Shown piece after piece: positions 1-7,616 of a stretch of DNA of 64,000 bases. Source of the stretch: Brevibacterium casei CIP 102111 (lineage in GTDB: Bacteria > Actinomycetota > Actinomycetes > Actinomycetales > Brevibacteriaceae); assembly GCF_900169275.1 (NCBI RefSeq), contig NZ_FXZC01000004.1:62001-126000 (forward strand). The letters run 5' to 3'. The translations under genes were made by a program, and so were the position numbers. Positions within the stretch are counted from its first letter, which is position 1, and each line of letters opens with the position of its first letter. The notes beneath the pieces are model-generated. The model worked only from the letters and a program-made list of their open reading frames with translations, did not search any database and was not told the DNA's origin.

Positions 1-358
1 CACCGCATCGTTCGTCGCCCTCATGGGGGCCGCCACCTCGCAGATCTCCTACTCGGCCTCGAAGGGCGGGGTGCTCTCGATGAGCCGAGAACTCGGGGTC
101 CAGTTCGCCAAGGACGGCATCCGCGTCAACGCCCTGTGTCCCGGACCGGTGAACACGCCGCTGCTCCAGGAGCTCTTCGCCGCCGACCCCGTGCAGGCTC
201 AGCGCCGCCTCGTCCACGTGCCCAGCGGCCGCTTCGGTGAGCCCGAGGAGATCGCCGCGGCCGTGGCGTTTCTCGCCAGCGACGATTCGACGTTCGTCAA
301 CGCCTCCACGTTCACCGTCGACGGCGGCATCACCTCGGCGTACGTCACTGCGGAGTGA
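1..358 (+). CDS. SDR family oxidoreductase, C-terminal part (runs off left edge)
   Basis: Codons are in frame from position 2 to the TGA ending at 358, so the gene begins before the window. The visible part holds the SDR active-site segment YSASKGG (Tyr and Lys of the YxxxK catalytic pair), then the RVNALCPGPVNTP stretch that follows it in classical SDRs, and the usual C-terminal VDGG motif. SDRs of this type are soluble NAD(P)-dependent dehydrogenases/reductases with a Rossmann fold. The cofactor-binding N-terminus lies outside the window, so neither cofactor preference nor substrate can be read. A strong hairpin follows the stop codon. Confidence 0.88.
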   Translation, partial: TASFVALMGAATSQISYSASKGGVLSMSRELGVQFAKDGIRVNALCPGPVNTPLLQELFAADPVQAQRRLVHVPSGRFGEPEEIAAAVAFLASDDSTFVNASTFTVDGGITSAYVTAE

Positions 359-391
359 GGGCGGCGGCTGAGTTGGGGCGTGCGGGGCTCT

Positions 392-455
392 CGGTCAAGC
401 CGGAGCGCACTTTTCGGGCGTTCCTCGCATCGCAAAGTGCTCGCCGGCTTGACCG
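392..455. repeat. Long imperfect hairpin between SDR and amidotransferase genes
   Basis: The arms CGGTCAAGCCGG (392-403) and CCGGCTTGACCG (444-455) are perfect complements. After a 3-nt internal mismatch, GCACTTT (407-413) pairs with AAAGTGC (434-440), leaving a 20-nt loop. The structure ends directly at the Shine-Dalgarno-like GAGGAG before the start at 470. It could end transcription of the SDR gene, shape the leader of the next gene, or be a REP-like palindrome; the sequence alone does not decide. Confidence 0.6.
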
Positions 456-469
456 AGGAGAATGAGGCC

Positions 470-1228
470 ATGGCAGACGTGAGGATTCTCGTCATCGAAC
501 ACGAGAAAGGCACCGGTCCTGAACGCTTCGGGCAGTGGCTCGAGGAGGCCGGCGCCGAGGTGGTCGTCGTCCGTCCGTACCTCGGCGAGGCGATCCCGGC
601 CCCCGGCGACTACGCTGCGCTCCTCGTCCTCGGCGGCGCCGCAGGTCCCCTCGAGGACACGGCGAATCCGTGGTTTCCGCAGGTGAGGGAGCTGCTGCAG
701 CGCTCTGCTGGCGGTGAGTTCCCGAGCTTCAACGTCTGCCTCGGCGGGGAGCTGCTCGCCGCGGCCACGGACGCGCGGATCTCCCGGCGGGAGCGCCCGC
801 AGATCGGGATCTACGATCTCCGCACCACCTCGGCGGGGGAGTCGGACCCGGTCTTCGCCGCACTCGCCGGACGGACGCTGCCCTCGGTGCTCTTCCATCA
901 GGAGGAGATGAGCCTGCCGGAGGGTGCGGAACTCCTCGTCACCGGCTCGGACGCGCCTGTGCAGGGGTTCCGGGTCGGCGAGTTCGCGTGGGGGACGCAG
1001 TTCCACCCGGAGACCGACGCCGTGCAGATCGCCCGCTGGCTGTCCTCGGACTCGGTCCCGCTGCCCGAGGGGAAGACGGCCGAGTCGATCGTCGAGGAGG
1101 TCCGCGCCGCCGACGCGGAGCTCATCGCGTGGGGCCGCGAGCTCGCGCAGAGATTCGTCGAGTATCTGCGCAGGCGAGAGGGCCGAAACGGCGCTGGGGC
1201 GGATGACGTCAACCTGACAACGAGCTGA
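470..1228 (+). CDS. Class I glutamine amidotransferase-like protein
   Basis: A 252-residue protein starting at ATG 470, with GAGGAG at 455-460 as ribosome binding site. An upstream in-frame ATG at 380 is rejected because it lies before the hairpin and has no Shine-Dalgarno sequence. The class I glutamine amidotransferase fold is visible: nucleophile elbow NVCLGGELLA with Cys90, and the FHPE motif with His179 and Glu181 completing the triad. Proteins of this group (GuaA-domain-like, stand-alone) hydrolyse a gamma-glutamyl amide or act on related substrates such as gamma-glutamyl polyamines. No synthetase partner is adjacent and the substrate is unknown. Confidence 0.85.
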   Translation: MADVRILVIEHEKGTGPERFGQWLEEAGAEVVVVRPYLGEAIPAPGDYAALLVLGGAAGPLEDTANPWFPQVRELLQRSAGGEFPSFNVCLGGELLAAATDARISRRERPQIGIYDLRTTSAGESDPVFAALAGRTLPSVLFHQEEMSLPEGAELLVTGSDAPVQGFRVGEFAWGTQFHPETDAVQIARWLSSDSVPLPEGKTAESIVEEVRAADAELIAWGRELAQRFVEYLRRREGRNGAGADDVNLTTS

Positions 1229-1242
1229 GCGCTTGTTAGGTT
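1214..1242 (+). promoter_or_regulatory. Putative promoter of the sodium:alanine symporter gene
   Basis: CTGACA (1214-1219) and TAGGTT (1237-1242) are separated by 17 nt, matching a sigma-70-type -35/-10 pair. The pair overlaps the end of the amidotransferase gene. It predicts a transcript starting near 1249, which supports ATG 1304 rather than TTG 1241 as the symporter start. Sequence resemblance only. Confidence 0.35.
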
Positions 1243-1303
1243 GATGCTGGGTGCCGGTCCCGGACCGATCCTCCGGACGAATCCCTCACTCGCACCCGTG
1301 CGC

Positions 1304-2986
1304 ATGAATTCCATAACTGAACACCTGTCCCAGCTCTCGGCCGTCGAGGCCCCGACCGGCACACTCCAGGCCGCCGACACAGTGCAGGCCGCCGGAATCG
1401 ACCAGGCGATCGAGTCCTTCCTCGGGCCGATCGCGCAGACCTTCAGCAGCATCGTCTTCTTCGAGCTGCGCATCGGCGACCTCGGCATCCCGCTCATCGT
1501 CGTCTGGCTCATGGCCGCCGCGGTCTTCCTCACGATCTACCTCCGCTTCCAGCCGGTCACAGGTCTGAAGTACTCGCTCGGCATCATCCGCGGACGCTTC
1601 ACCCGCAAAACCGACCCCGGTCAGGTCTCGAGCTTCCAGGCGCTCGCCACCGAGCTCTCGGGCACCGTGGGCCTGGGCAACATCGCGGGTGTGGCCGTGG
1701 CGATCACGGTCGGCGGACCGGGCGCTGCGCTGTGGATCATCATCTTCGGCTTCTTCGCGATGACGGTGAAGATGGCCGAGGCGACGCTGGGTGTGAAGTA
1801 CCGGCGCATCAACGACGACGGCACGGTCGCCGGCGGGCCGATGTACTACCTCCGCGACGGACTCGCCGAGATCGGAGGCCCGAAGCTCGGGAAGTTCTTA
1901 GCCGCGTTCTACGCCCTCACCGCGGTCATCGGCGTCATCGGTGCCGGCAACCTGTTCCAGGCGAACCAGGCGGCGTCGATCCTCGTCGGCGCCACCGGGG
2001 GCGAGGACAGCTTCCTCGCCGACAAGCTCTGGCTCATCGGCGTCGTCATCGCCGTCCTCACCGCGCTCGTCATCCTCGGCGGGATCCGGAAGATCGGGCA
2101 GTGGACGTCGAAGCTCCCGCCGATGATGGCGATCCTCTACTTCCTCTCCGTCATCGTCATCCTCATCGTCAACGCGGGCGCCATCCCCGGCGCGTTCGTC
2201 CTCATGGTCGAGGGCGCGTTCAGCCCCGACGGCATCGCCGGGGGCATCGTCGGCGTCGCGATCGTCGGCATTCAGCGGGCGCTGTTCTCCAACGCCGCGG
2301 GCATCGGCTCGGCCGCGATGGCCCATGCCGCGTCGAAGACGACGAAGCCGGCGACCGAGGGCTTCGTCGCGATGTGGGAGCCGCTCATCGACTCCGTCAT
2401 CGTCTGCACGCTCACCGCGCTCGCGATCATCACCACCGGGCTCTACACGACGAGCACCGAGGACGGCATCGGGCTGACCGCCGAGGCATTCGGCACTGTG
2501 AGCAGCTGGTTCCCGATCCTGCTCACCGTCGCCGTCGTCCTCTTCGCGTTCTCGACGATCCTCGCCTACGGATACTACGGGCAGCAGGCCCTGGGCTACC
2601 TGACGGGGAACTCGAAGAAGGCGGACAAGGCGTACCAGATCTTCTGGATCCTCGCCGTCATCGTCGGCGCCTCGATGTCGCTCGAGTCGGTCATCGCCTT
2701 CTCGGATGCGATCTTCTTCCTCATGGCCCTTCCCAACCTGCTCGGCATCTACTTCCTCTGCCGCATCCTCCGCCTCGAGATCCTCCGGCTGCGGAAGAAG
2801 ATCGACGTCGGGGTGGTCACCGAGATCAGCCCGCCGGAGCTCCAGGTGGGCATGGGCGACCATGAGCCCACGTCGGAGCAGGTCGCCGCCGCCGAGGCGG
2901 GACGCCGGCGCAAACGCGACCGGCTCCGCGAGGTGCGCAGCACGCTCAGGGAGAAGAAGCTCGCCCGCGCGAAGAAGGGCGAGTGA
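1304..2986 (+). CDS. Alanine/glycine:cation symporter (AgcS family)
   Basis: A 560-residue multi-pass membrane protein. The AgcS signature region is visible (GTVGLGNIAGVAVAITVGGP, near residue 115), followed by conserved segments such as GGPMYYLRDGL and FSNAAGIGSAAMAHAA. Family members import alanine, glycine or related small amino acids with Na+ or H+. ATG 1304 is preferred: upstream TTG/ATG codons at 1241/1244 would sit on a likely promoter, although no strong Shine-Dalgarno sequence precedes 1304. The C-terminal about 60 residues are charged (Arg/Lys/Glu) and probably cytoplasmic. It is the last gene before a hairpin and convergent with the DUF6230 operon. Confidence 0.9.
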   Translation: MNSITEHLSQLSAVEAPTGTLQAADTVQAAGIDQAIESFLGPIAQTFSSIVFFELRIGDLGIPLIVVWLMAAAVFLTIYLRFQPVTGLKYSLGIIRGRFTRKTDPGQVSSFQALATELSGTVGLGNIAGVAVAITVGGPGAALWIIIFGFFAMTVKMAEATLGVKYRRINDDGTVAGGPMYYLRDGLAEIGGPKLGKFLAAFYALTAVIGVIGAGNLFQANQAASILVGATGGEDSFLADKLWLIGVVIAVLTALVILGGIRKIGQWTSKLPPMMAILYFLSVIVILIVNAGAIPGAFVLMVEGAFSPDGIAGGIVGVAIVGIQRALFSNAAGIGSAAMAHAASKTTKPATEGFVAMWEPLIDSVIVCTLTALAIITTGLYTTSTEDGIGLTAEAFGTVSSWFPILLTVAVVLFAFSTILAYGYYGQQALGYLTGNSKKADKAYQIFWILAVIVGASMSLESVIAFSDAIFFLMALPNLLGIYFLCRILRLEILRLRKKIDVGVVTEISPPELQVGMGDHEPTSEQVAAAEAGRRRKRDRLREVRSTLREKKLARAKKGE

Positions 2987-2989
2987 AGC

Positions 2990-3013
2990 GGCCGACCGGC
3001 TGTCCGGTCGGCC
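2990..3013. terminator. Bidirectional hairpin between convergent genes
   Basis: GGCCGACCGG (2990-2999) and CCGGTCGGCC (3004-3013) form a perfect 10-bp stem with a CTGT loop. It lies 3 nt after the symporter stop and about 15 nt after the stop of the opposite-strand gene. No T-tract follows, as is common for hairpin terminators in high-GC actinobacteria. Confidence 0.6.
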
Positions 3014-3028
3014 ACCTCACTCCGCGGC

Positions 3029-3757
3029 TCAGGGCTTGACGATCTTCTGATCGGTGTTCGAGTAGCTGATCGAATCGGCCATCGAGCCGACGAGGCCCAT
3101 CGTCACCCGCACCAGTCCCGGTTCGACGTCGTCGAGCGGGGGCGGGGTGTCGGTGCCGATGGTCAGCGACTTCCCGTCCTTCGTCGTCGCGGTGATCGAC
3201 CCGATGTAGACGCTTACATCCCCCTTGAGCGTCATCTCGTCCGCCTTGGTCACGAGGCCCGGCTCACCGGGCGGGCGGACCGTGAGCGAGAAGCCGGTGA
3301 TCGTGATCGAATCAGCGGTGATCTTCAGCGCCCGGATCGACCCGCCGTCCGCGGTGGGCACCGAGACGATCGAGACGCCGCTCAGCCCCGTGAACGAGAG
3401 CTTCTCCGAGCCCAGCGACGCCGGGGTCTTCGCGAAGATCGGCGCATCGTCGTCCTCCGTCGCCTCGACGGGTTCCGGCGACTCCGTCGGTGACGGGGAC
3501 TCCGTGGGCTCCGGGGACTCTGTCGGCGACTCGGTCGGACCGGGTGACGGAGACTCGGTGGGCGACTCCGTCGGGGTGGGACCCACGCTCGGTCCCGGCT
3601 CGGCCGGATCCCCGCACGGGGACTGCGGACTGCACAGCGCCCCGGAACCGGGCCCCACCTCGGCGGCGGAGGCCCCCATCGACGTGAGCACCGTCGCGGG
3701 AACGGTGAGGGCGAGTGCCGAGAGAGCCAGCGCGGCGCTGCGGACGGGCGCCCTCAT
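3029..3757 (-). CDS. Secreted Pro/Thr/Ser-rich protein of the DUF6230-DUF6114 operon
   Basis: A 242-residue protein with an Ala/Leu-rich signal peptide (about residues 1-32, likely cut after GASA). A low-complexity spacer of PTESP/PEPTESP repeats follows (about residues 55-100), then a globular C-terminal half of about 140 residues with alternating beta-like hydrophobic stretches. Such spacers often carry a domain away from the membrane or through the wall. There is no LPXTG motif or membrane anchor. The ATG overlaps the stop of the upstream DUF6114 frame in an ATGA, so the gene is probably translationally coupled. I do not recognise the C-terminal domain; some DUF6230 proteins resemble it in giving similar short beta-rich segments. 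Confidence 0.75.
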   Translation of the reverse strand: MRAPVRSAALALSALALTVPATVLTSMGASAAEVGPGSGALCSPQSPCGDPAEPGPSVGPTPTESPTESPSPGPTESPTESPEPTESPSPTESPEPVEATEDDDAPIFAKTPASLGSEKLSFTGLSGVSIVSVPTADGGSIRALKITADSITITGFSLTVRPPGEPGLVTKADEMTLKGDVSVYIGSITATTKDGKSLTIGTDTPPPLDDVEPGLVRVTMGLVGSMADSISYSNTDQKIVKP

Positions 3758-4251
3758 ACGATGCCTTCCCGGCTCGCGGTCTCCGCGACGTCCCTCCGTT
3801 CGTCCCCCGATCCGACGGACTCTGCGCTCGATTCATCGCTCGGTTCGCGGGGGCCCATCCACGCGACGACGAGCACGGCGCCGATGCTCGCGAGCAGCAT
3901 CCCGAGGATGAAGCCGCCGAGATTGACCCCGACGAGCGAGTAGACCGCGATGATGAGCGCGAGGATCCCGTAGAACACGTGGTGGACGGGCATCGCCATC
4001 GCGAGGGCGCCGAGGACGACGAGGGTGATCGGGATGATCGTCGCCTGGAGCCCCTCGATGCCGAGCTGGATGTGGAGATTGCCCGTGTCGAGCTGACCGG
4101 AGAAGAAGAGCTCGATCCCGCCGAGGATGACGAGGAGTCCGCCGATGAACGGCCGCTGTCGACGCCAGCGCCGGAAGCCTCCGGTCCGCTCCGTCCGGTG
4201 GCGACCGCGGCGTTACTGTGTGTTCGCTCGTCGTGTCTGTGCGCTCGCCAT
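3754..4251 (-). pseudogene. DUF6114 membrane protein interrupted by an in-frame TAA
   Basis: The frame contains a recognisable DUF6114 protein: RRWRRQRPFIGGLLVILGG near its N-terminus, four hydrophobic segments, and a short charged tail. The expected start is the ATG at 4251-4249, which overlaps the DUF6230 stop (TGATG) and is in the same frame. After 12 codons, however, a TAA occurs at plus positions 4213-4215. Between that stop and ATG 3999 there is no ATG, GTG, TTG or CTG codon in frame; starting at 3999 would drop the first two membrane segments. Either the gene is a recent nonsense pseudogene, the base is a sequencing error, or translation restarts unusually. Its stop still overlaps the next gene (ATGA), so the operon layout is intact. 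Confidence 0.75.
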
Positions 4252-4865
4252 CAGAAGCACGTCTTCGATCCGTCGGTGAGCTCGAGCTTCATCCCCTTGA
4301 GGGTGAAGACTGACGCCTGAGTGCTCCACGCCGTCTGCTCGAGTCCCGAGATCGAGATGGTGTCCGAATCCTGGGCGAAGTCGCCCGCAGTGCCCTTGGC
4401 CTTGGTGTTGACGCCGGAGGCGTCGACGCCGATGCGGATGTTCGAGAACTCGGCGTCGCCCTTGAGTCCGGTCATCCCGATCTGCAGATCGCTCGCCGTC
4501 GCTGGTTCGTCGCCGCCGCCGGCGGTGATGAGCACTCCGGCCTTGCCGAGCGGCGTGTCGGTGACCGCGGATTGGCAGAGATCGCTGAGCTCGGCGCTCT
4601 TGATGTTCGCGATCGCGACCGTGTGCTTGCCGCCCTCGCTGTCCTCGGCGGTGCCGCCGTACTGGGAGAACCCCGTGCCCTCGAGCTGGGAGGCGCTGAT
4701 CTGGAACTGGCTTCCCGACACCGAGAACGAGACCGGCACGGCACCCTGCGCGACACCTCCCATGAGACCGGCGGAGACGACGCCGGCGGGAATCGCGACG
4801 AGGGCGATCCGTCCGGCGTATGACGAGGTGAGCTTGCTGATGTGGCGGAACTTCGGGAACTTCAT
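4251..4865 (-). CDS. DUF6230 family protein
   Basis: A 204-residue protein with a basic N-terminus and one hydrophobic segment (about residues 18-42), then an extracytoplasmic domain rich in small residues with a beta-strand-like pattern. It matches the DUF6230 family, which in actinobacteria is typically encoded just before a DUF6114 membrane protein; that is seen here with a TGATG overlap. Function is unknown; some members were historically named cholesterol esterase without biochemical support. It heads a three-gene operon with DUF6114 and a secreted protein. A Shine-Dalgarno-like GAAGAGGA precedes the ATG on the minus strand. Confidence 0.8.
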   Translation of the reverse strand: MKFPKFRHISKLTSSYAGRIALVAIPAGVVSAGLMGGVAQGAVPVSFSVSGSQFQISASQLEGTGFSQYGGTAEDSEGGKHTVAIANIKSAELSDLCQSAVTDTPLGKAGVLITAGGGDEPATASDLQIGMTGLKGDAEFSNIRIGVDASGVNTKAKGTAGDFAQDSDTISISGLEQTAWSTQASVFTLKGMKLELTDGSKTCF

Positions 4866-4880
4866 CGATCCTCTTCCCGA

Positions 4881-4937
4881 CGCCGACGACTGCGTCGGCG
4901 CCTCAATATGTGACGTAAGTTACTACGGGGTGTTACT
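4881..4937 (-). promoter_or_regulatory. Leader hairpin and direct repeat upstream of DUF6230
   Basis: CGCCGACG (4881-4888) pairs perfectly with CGTCGGCG (4893-4900) in the transcribed leader just before the ribosome binding site. Further upstream, GTTACT occurs twice on the plus strand (4919-4924 and 4932-4937), 13 nt apart, in an AT-richer patch expected for the promoter. The repeat could be a regulator binding site; no regulator is adjacent. The rest of 4938-5103 shows nothing further. Confidence 0.4.
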
Positions 4938-5103
4938 GGCGAGTATATCGATCGTCCTTTCAGACGCAACACCCCCTCCGAGGTCGTCGATGGGGGAGGT
5001 TTTCTTGCCCGCGGTGCGCCAAGAGGGGCTGCGGGATCGGGCGGCTCTGCGCACCGAGTCGTGCGGGCAGGTCGCGATCAATGCGGGTGGGGAACCGGGC
5101 CCC

Positions 5104-5637
5104 TCAGCGCTCGGGGTCGACTGCGCGGCGGCGCAGAGCGAAGGCGAGCGCCTGCTCGGCCGATTCGAGAAGTGCGGGGTCGCCGGAGAGTCGCATCGAG
5201 ACCGCGATGCGGAAATCGTCGATCGCGTCGTCGACGCGACCAGCTGCCAGGAGCGCCTTTCCCCGGTGCTGTCGCATCGTGGCCTCCAGCGGGGTTCCGG
5301 CGGTCTCCGCGACGAGGCGATCGTAGACGTCCGCGGCCTCGCCGGGTGCGCCGAGTTCGCGCAGGCAGTCGGCTCTGAGCGCGCGGGTGCGCAGCGTTGG
5401 GGGATGGTCGTCGAGCATGCGCAGAGCTGCGGCAGGTTCATCGGACCACAGTCGCTCGAGGACCGGACACAACGGATCCTCGGCGAGTCCCGCCCGGAAC
5501 GCCTGCAGGTCGACGATCGCCGGTCGCAGATCGCTGCCCCGCAGGATCCACCCCTGACCGCCGACGACGTTTGCGATCTCCGTCGGCGGCGCTTCGCTCT
5601 CAGGCGGTTGCTCTGCCATCTCCGACATCGCGTTCAC
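5104..5637 (-). CDS. TPR-like helical repeat protein
   Basis: A 177-residue soluble protein. Residues from about 85 onward form paired helices of the tetratricopeptide type (LRADCLRELGAPGEAADVYD, then GKALLAAGRVDDAIDDFRIA), while the first 30 residues are acidic and Pro/Glu-rich. Such domains are scaffolds for protein contacts. The GTG start overlaps the stop of the upstream GntR gene (GTGA), so both are one transcription unit. A role linked to the divergent acdS locus is possible, but nothing in the sequence shows it. Confidence 0.7.
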   Translation of the reverse strand: MNAMSEMAEQPPESEAPPTEIANVVGGQGWILRGSDLRPAIVDLQAFRAGLAEDPLCPVLERLWSDEPAAALRMLDDHPPTLRTRALRADCLRELGAPGEAADVYDRLVAETAGTPLEATMRQHRGKALLAAGRVDDAIDDFRIAVSMRLSGDPALLESAEQALAFALRRRAVDPER

Positions 5638-6275
5638 CCCTCGAGGACGGACCAGTTCTCCCTGGTCAGGGTGACGGCGAGGTCGTGGTCGCCGGCGCGG
5701 ATCGCGGCGAGGATCTCGATGTGCTGCTCCGGCGAGGCCGACCCCTTCTCCGAATCGAAGTGGAGGTATTCCGCACGGCGCAGCGTCGCGGTGACGACCT
5801 CGAGATGGTCGAGGATGAGCGGGTTGCCGCTGCGCGTGAGCGCCACCGCGTGGAAGTCGTCGTCGGCGGCGATGGCGGCCTCGCTGTCCGCGGCCTCGAG
5901 CGCGGCCTGGAGGCGTGCGTTCGCCTCATCCATCTCGGCGACGTCGTCGGCGTCGAGGTGCGGCAGTGCGAGCTTCATCCCCAGCGCATGGAGTTCGGCG
6001 GCGACCTGGCGGGCGTTGATGATCGCCGCAGGGTTCTCCGGGGCAACGCGGGTCATCTTCCCCGGCTCCGCGACGACGAGGCCGGCCTGGGCGAGGCGTT
6101 GCAGGGCCTCGCGCACCGGGGTGCGGGAGACCCGCAGCCACGACCCGAGCTCCTGATCGCGCAGCTGCTCTCCCGGTGCGAGCTGACCGCGGATGATGGC
6201 ATCGCGTATCGACCGGTAGACGTCGTCGCGCAGCAGCGTCCGGTGCGGGATCGGTGACGCCTCGGGTATCGGCAC
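5634..6275 (-). CDS. GntR family (FCD) transcriptional regulator, likely controlling acdS
   Basis: A 213-residue regulator. The N-terminal winged helix is of GntR type (VYRSIRDAIIRGQLAPGEQL, then SRTPVREALQRL as recognition helix). The C-terminal all-helical domain matches FCD regulators, which usually bind a small carboxylic acid through a metal. The start is a GTG preceded by GGGAGAG on the minus strand. The gene diverges from acdS, and a perfect 16-bp palindrome lies between them (6414-6429). The simplest reading is a local regulator of ACC deaminase and the following E1 gene, also autoregulated; the effector is not known. Confidence 0.85.
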   Translation of the reverse strand: MPIPEASPIPHRTLLRDDVYRSIRDAIIRGQLAPGEQLRDQELGSWLRVSRTPVREALQRLAQAGLVVAEPGKMTRVAPENPAAIINARQVAAELHALGMKLALPHLDADDVAEMDEANARLQAALEAADSEAAIAADDDFHAVALTRSGNPLILDHLEVVTATLRRAEYLHFDSEKGSASPEQHIEILAAIRAGDHDLAVTLTRENWSVLEG

Positions 6276-6289
6276 GGCTGCTCTCCCTG

Positions 6290-6346
6290 TCTATGCGGTG
6301 ACGGTTGGTCTGTACGGTGACAGCTGATCTGTGCGGTGACGGCTGG
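6290..6346. repeat. Three tandem 19-nt repeats in the GntR leader
   Basis: Three head-to-tail copies of a 19-nt unit occupy 6290-6308, 6309-6327 and 6328-6346. All share the core CGGTGAC followed by a variant of GGYTGG, with a few substitutions between copies. They lie between the GntR start and the palindromic operator. They may be extra regulator-binding sites or a replication-slippage array. Confidence 0.55.
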
Positions 6347-6413
6347 TTGGCCAGCCCCTGTGAATCCTGACATGTGGGATGGTCGGTTGCTCCTCATTGT
6401 AGCGACGCTCGGA

Positions 6414-6429
6414 ATGCAATATATTGCAT
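6414..6429. promoter_or_regulatory. GntR-type operator between the GntR gene and acdS
   Basis: ATGCAATATATTGCAT is a perfect 16-bp palindrome in the otherwise GC-rich divergent intergenic region. Short AT-centred palindromes of this form are typical of FCD-class GntR regulators, and the adjacent gene encodes one. It is about 115 nt upstream of the acdS start. Confidence 0.55.
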
Positions 6430-6543
6430 ATCGTGAGGTGGGTCTCAACGACGAGGCCCATCCACCACTGCCCGTGACCCGACCGCCCGTGACCTGACCG
6501 ACAGCGACACAGTCCCATCACCGCCCCCAGAGACGAGGACGCC

Positions 6544-7590
6544 ATGGCCATCACCGACTTCGAGCGCTACCCCCTGACCTTCGGCCCGAGCCCCGTGCAC
6601 GAGCTGCGCCGACTGAGCGACCACCTCGGCGGGGCGACGATCTGGGCGAAGCGCGAAGACGTCAACTCGGGTCTCGCGTTCGGCGGGAACAAGACCCGCA
6701 AACTCGAGTACATCGTCCCCGACATCCTCGCCTCGGGCGCGGACACCCTCGTCTCGATCGGCGGCTACCAGTCCAACCACACCCGCCAGGTCGCCGCCGT
6801 CGCCGCGCACCTCGGACTGAAGTCCCGCCTCGTCCAGGAGCGCTGGGTCGACTGGGACGACGCGGTCAACGACCGGGTCGGCAACATCGAGATCTCACGG
6901 ATCATCGGCGCCGACGTCCGCCTCGACGACTCCGGTTTCGACATCGGCATCCGCTCGAGCTGGGAGGACGCGATCGCCGAGGTGGAGGCCGCCGGCGGCA
7001 CCCCGTACCCGATCCCGGCCGGGGCCTCCGAGCATCCCCTCGGCGGACTCGGGTTCGCGAACTGGGCGTACGAGGTCGCCGGACAGGAGGCCGAGCTCGG
7101 GGTCTTCTTCGACACCATCGTCGTCTGCACGGTCACCGGATCGACGCACGCCGGCATGATCGCCGGCTTCGCCGCCCTCGAAGCCGCCGGGGGCCGGCCC
7201 CGGACGATCATCGGCATCGACGCCTCGGCGACGCTGGACAAGACCCGCGAGCAGGTCACGCGGATCGCGAACCGCACCGCCGACCTCATCGGGCTCGGCC
7301 GCGAGATCACGCCCGCCGAGGTCGACATCCGCTCCGGCTGGCAGGGACCCGCCTACGGCATCCCCGACGAGACGACGGTCGCCGCGATCCGCACGACCGC
7401 CGAACTCGAAGGCGTCATCCTCGACCCCGTCTACGAGGGCAAGTCGATGGCCGGACTCATCGACCTCGTCGGGGACGGGACGATCGGCGCGGATTCGACC
7501 GTCCTCTACGCCCACCTCGGCGGACAGCTCGCCCTCAACGCGTACAGCTCGATCTTCTCCGAGACTCCGACCCCCGCCACGACCCGCTGA
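6544..7590 (+). CDS. acdS: 1-aminocyclopropane-1-carboxylate deaminase
   Basis: A 348-residue PLP enzyme that opens ACC, the ethylene precursor of plants, to 2-oxobutyrate and ammonia. The N-terminus follows characterised pseudomonad ACC deaminases closely: [12 protein letters not shown], the [19 protein letters not shown] segment with the PLP-binding lysine (Lys50 here, Lys51 in Pseudomonas), and [12 protein letters not shown] with the catalytic-loop serine. The YGIP segment with the conserved tyrosine and EGKSMAGL are also present. Close relatives are D-cysteine desulfhydrases; overall similarity favours AcdS, but substrate specificity depends on few residues that I cannot model here. It is followed after 26 nt by an AceE-like E1 gene and is divergent from a GntR gene. 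Confidence 0.87.
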   Translation: MAITDFERYPLTFGPSPVHELRRLSDHLGGATIWAKREDVNSGLAFGGNKTRKLEYIVPDILASGADTLVSIGGYQSNHTRQVAAVAAHLGLKSRLVQERWVDWDDAVNDRVGNIEISRIIGADVRLDDSGFDIGIRSSWEDAIAEVEAAGGTPYPIPAGASEHPLGGLGFANWAYEVAGQEAELGVFFDTIVVCTVTGSTHAGMIAGFAALEAAGGRPRTIIGIDASATLDKTREQVTRIANRTADLIGLGREITPAEVDIRSGWQGPAYGIPDETTVAAIRTTAELEGVILDPVYEGKSMAGLIDLVGDGTIGADSTVLYAHLGGQLALNAYSSIFSETPTPATTR

Positions 7591-7616
7591 TCCCCCTTCT
7601 CGAAAGGCACACGACC

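Noticed and set aside
395..1006. Long antisense reading frames over the amidotransferase and many other genes
   Set aside because: In high-GC DNA the opposite strand stays open by codon bias. These frames are rich in Arg, Pro and Asp, show no family motifs and overlap well-supported genes.
3225..3911. Plus-strand frame of Ser/Asp/Gly repeats opposite the secreted protein
   Set aside because: It is the complement of the PTESP repeats. The minus-strand gene has a signal peptide and operon overlaps.
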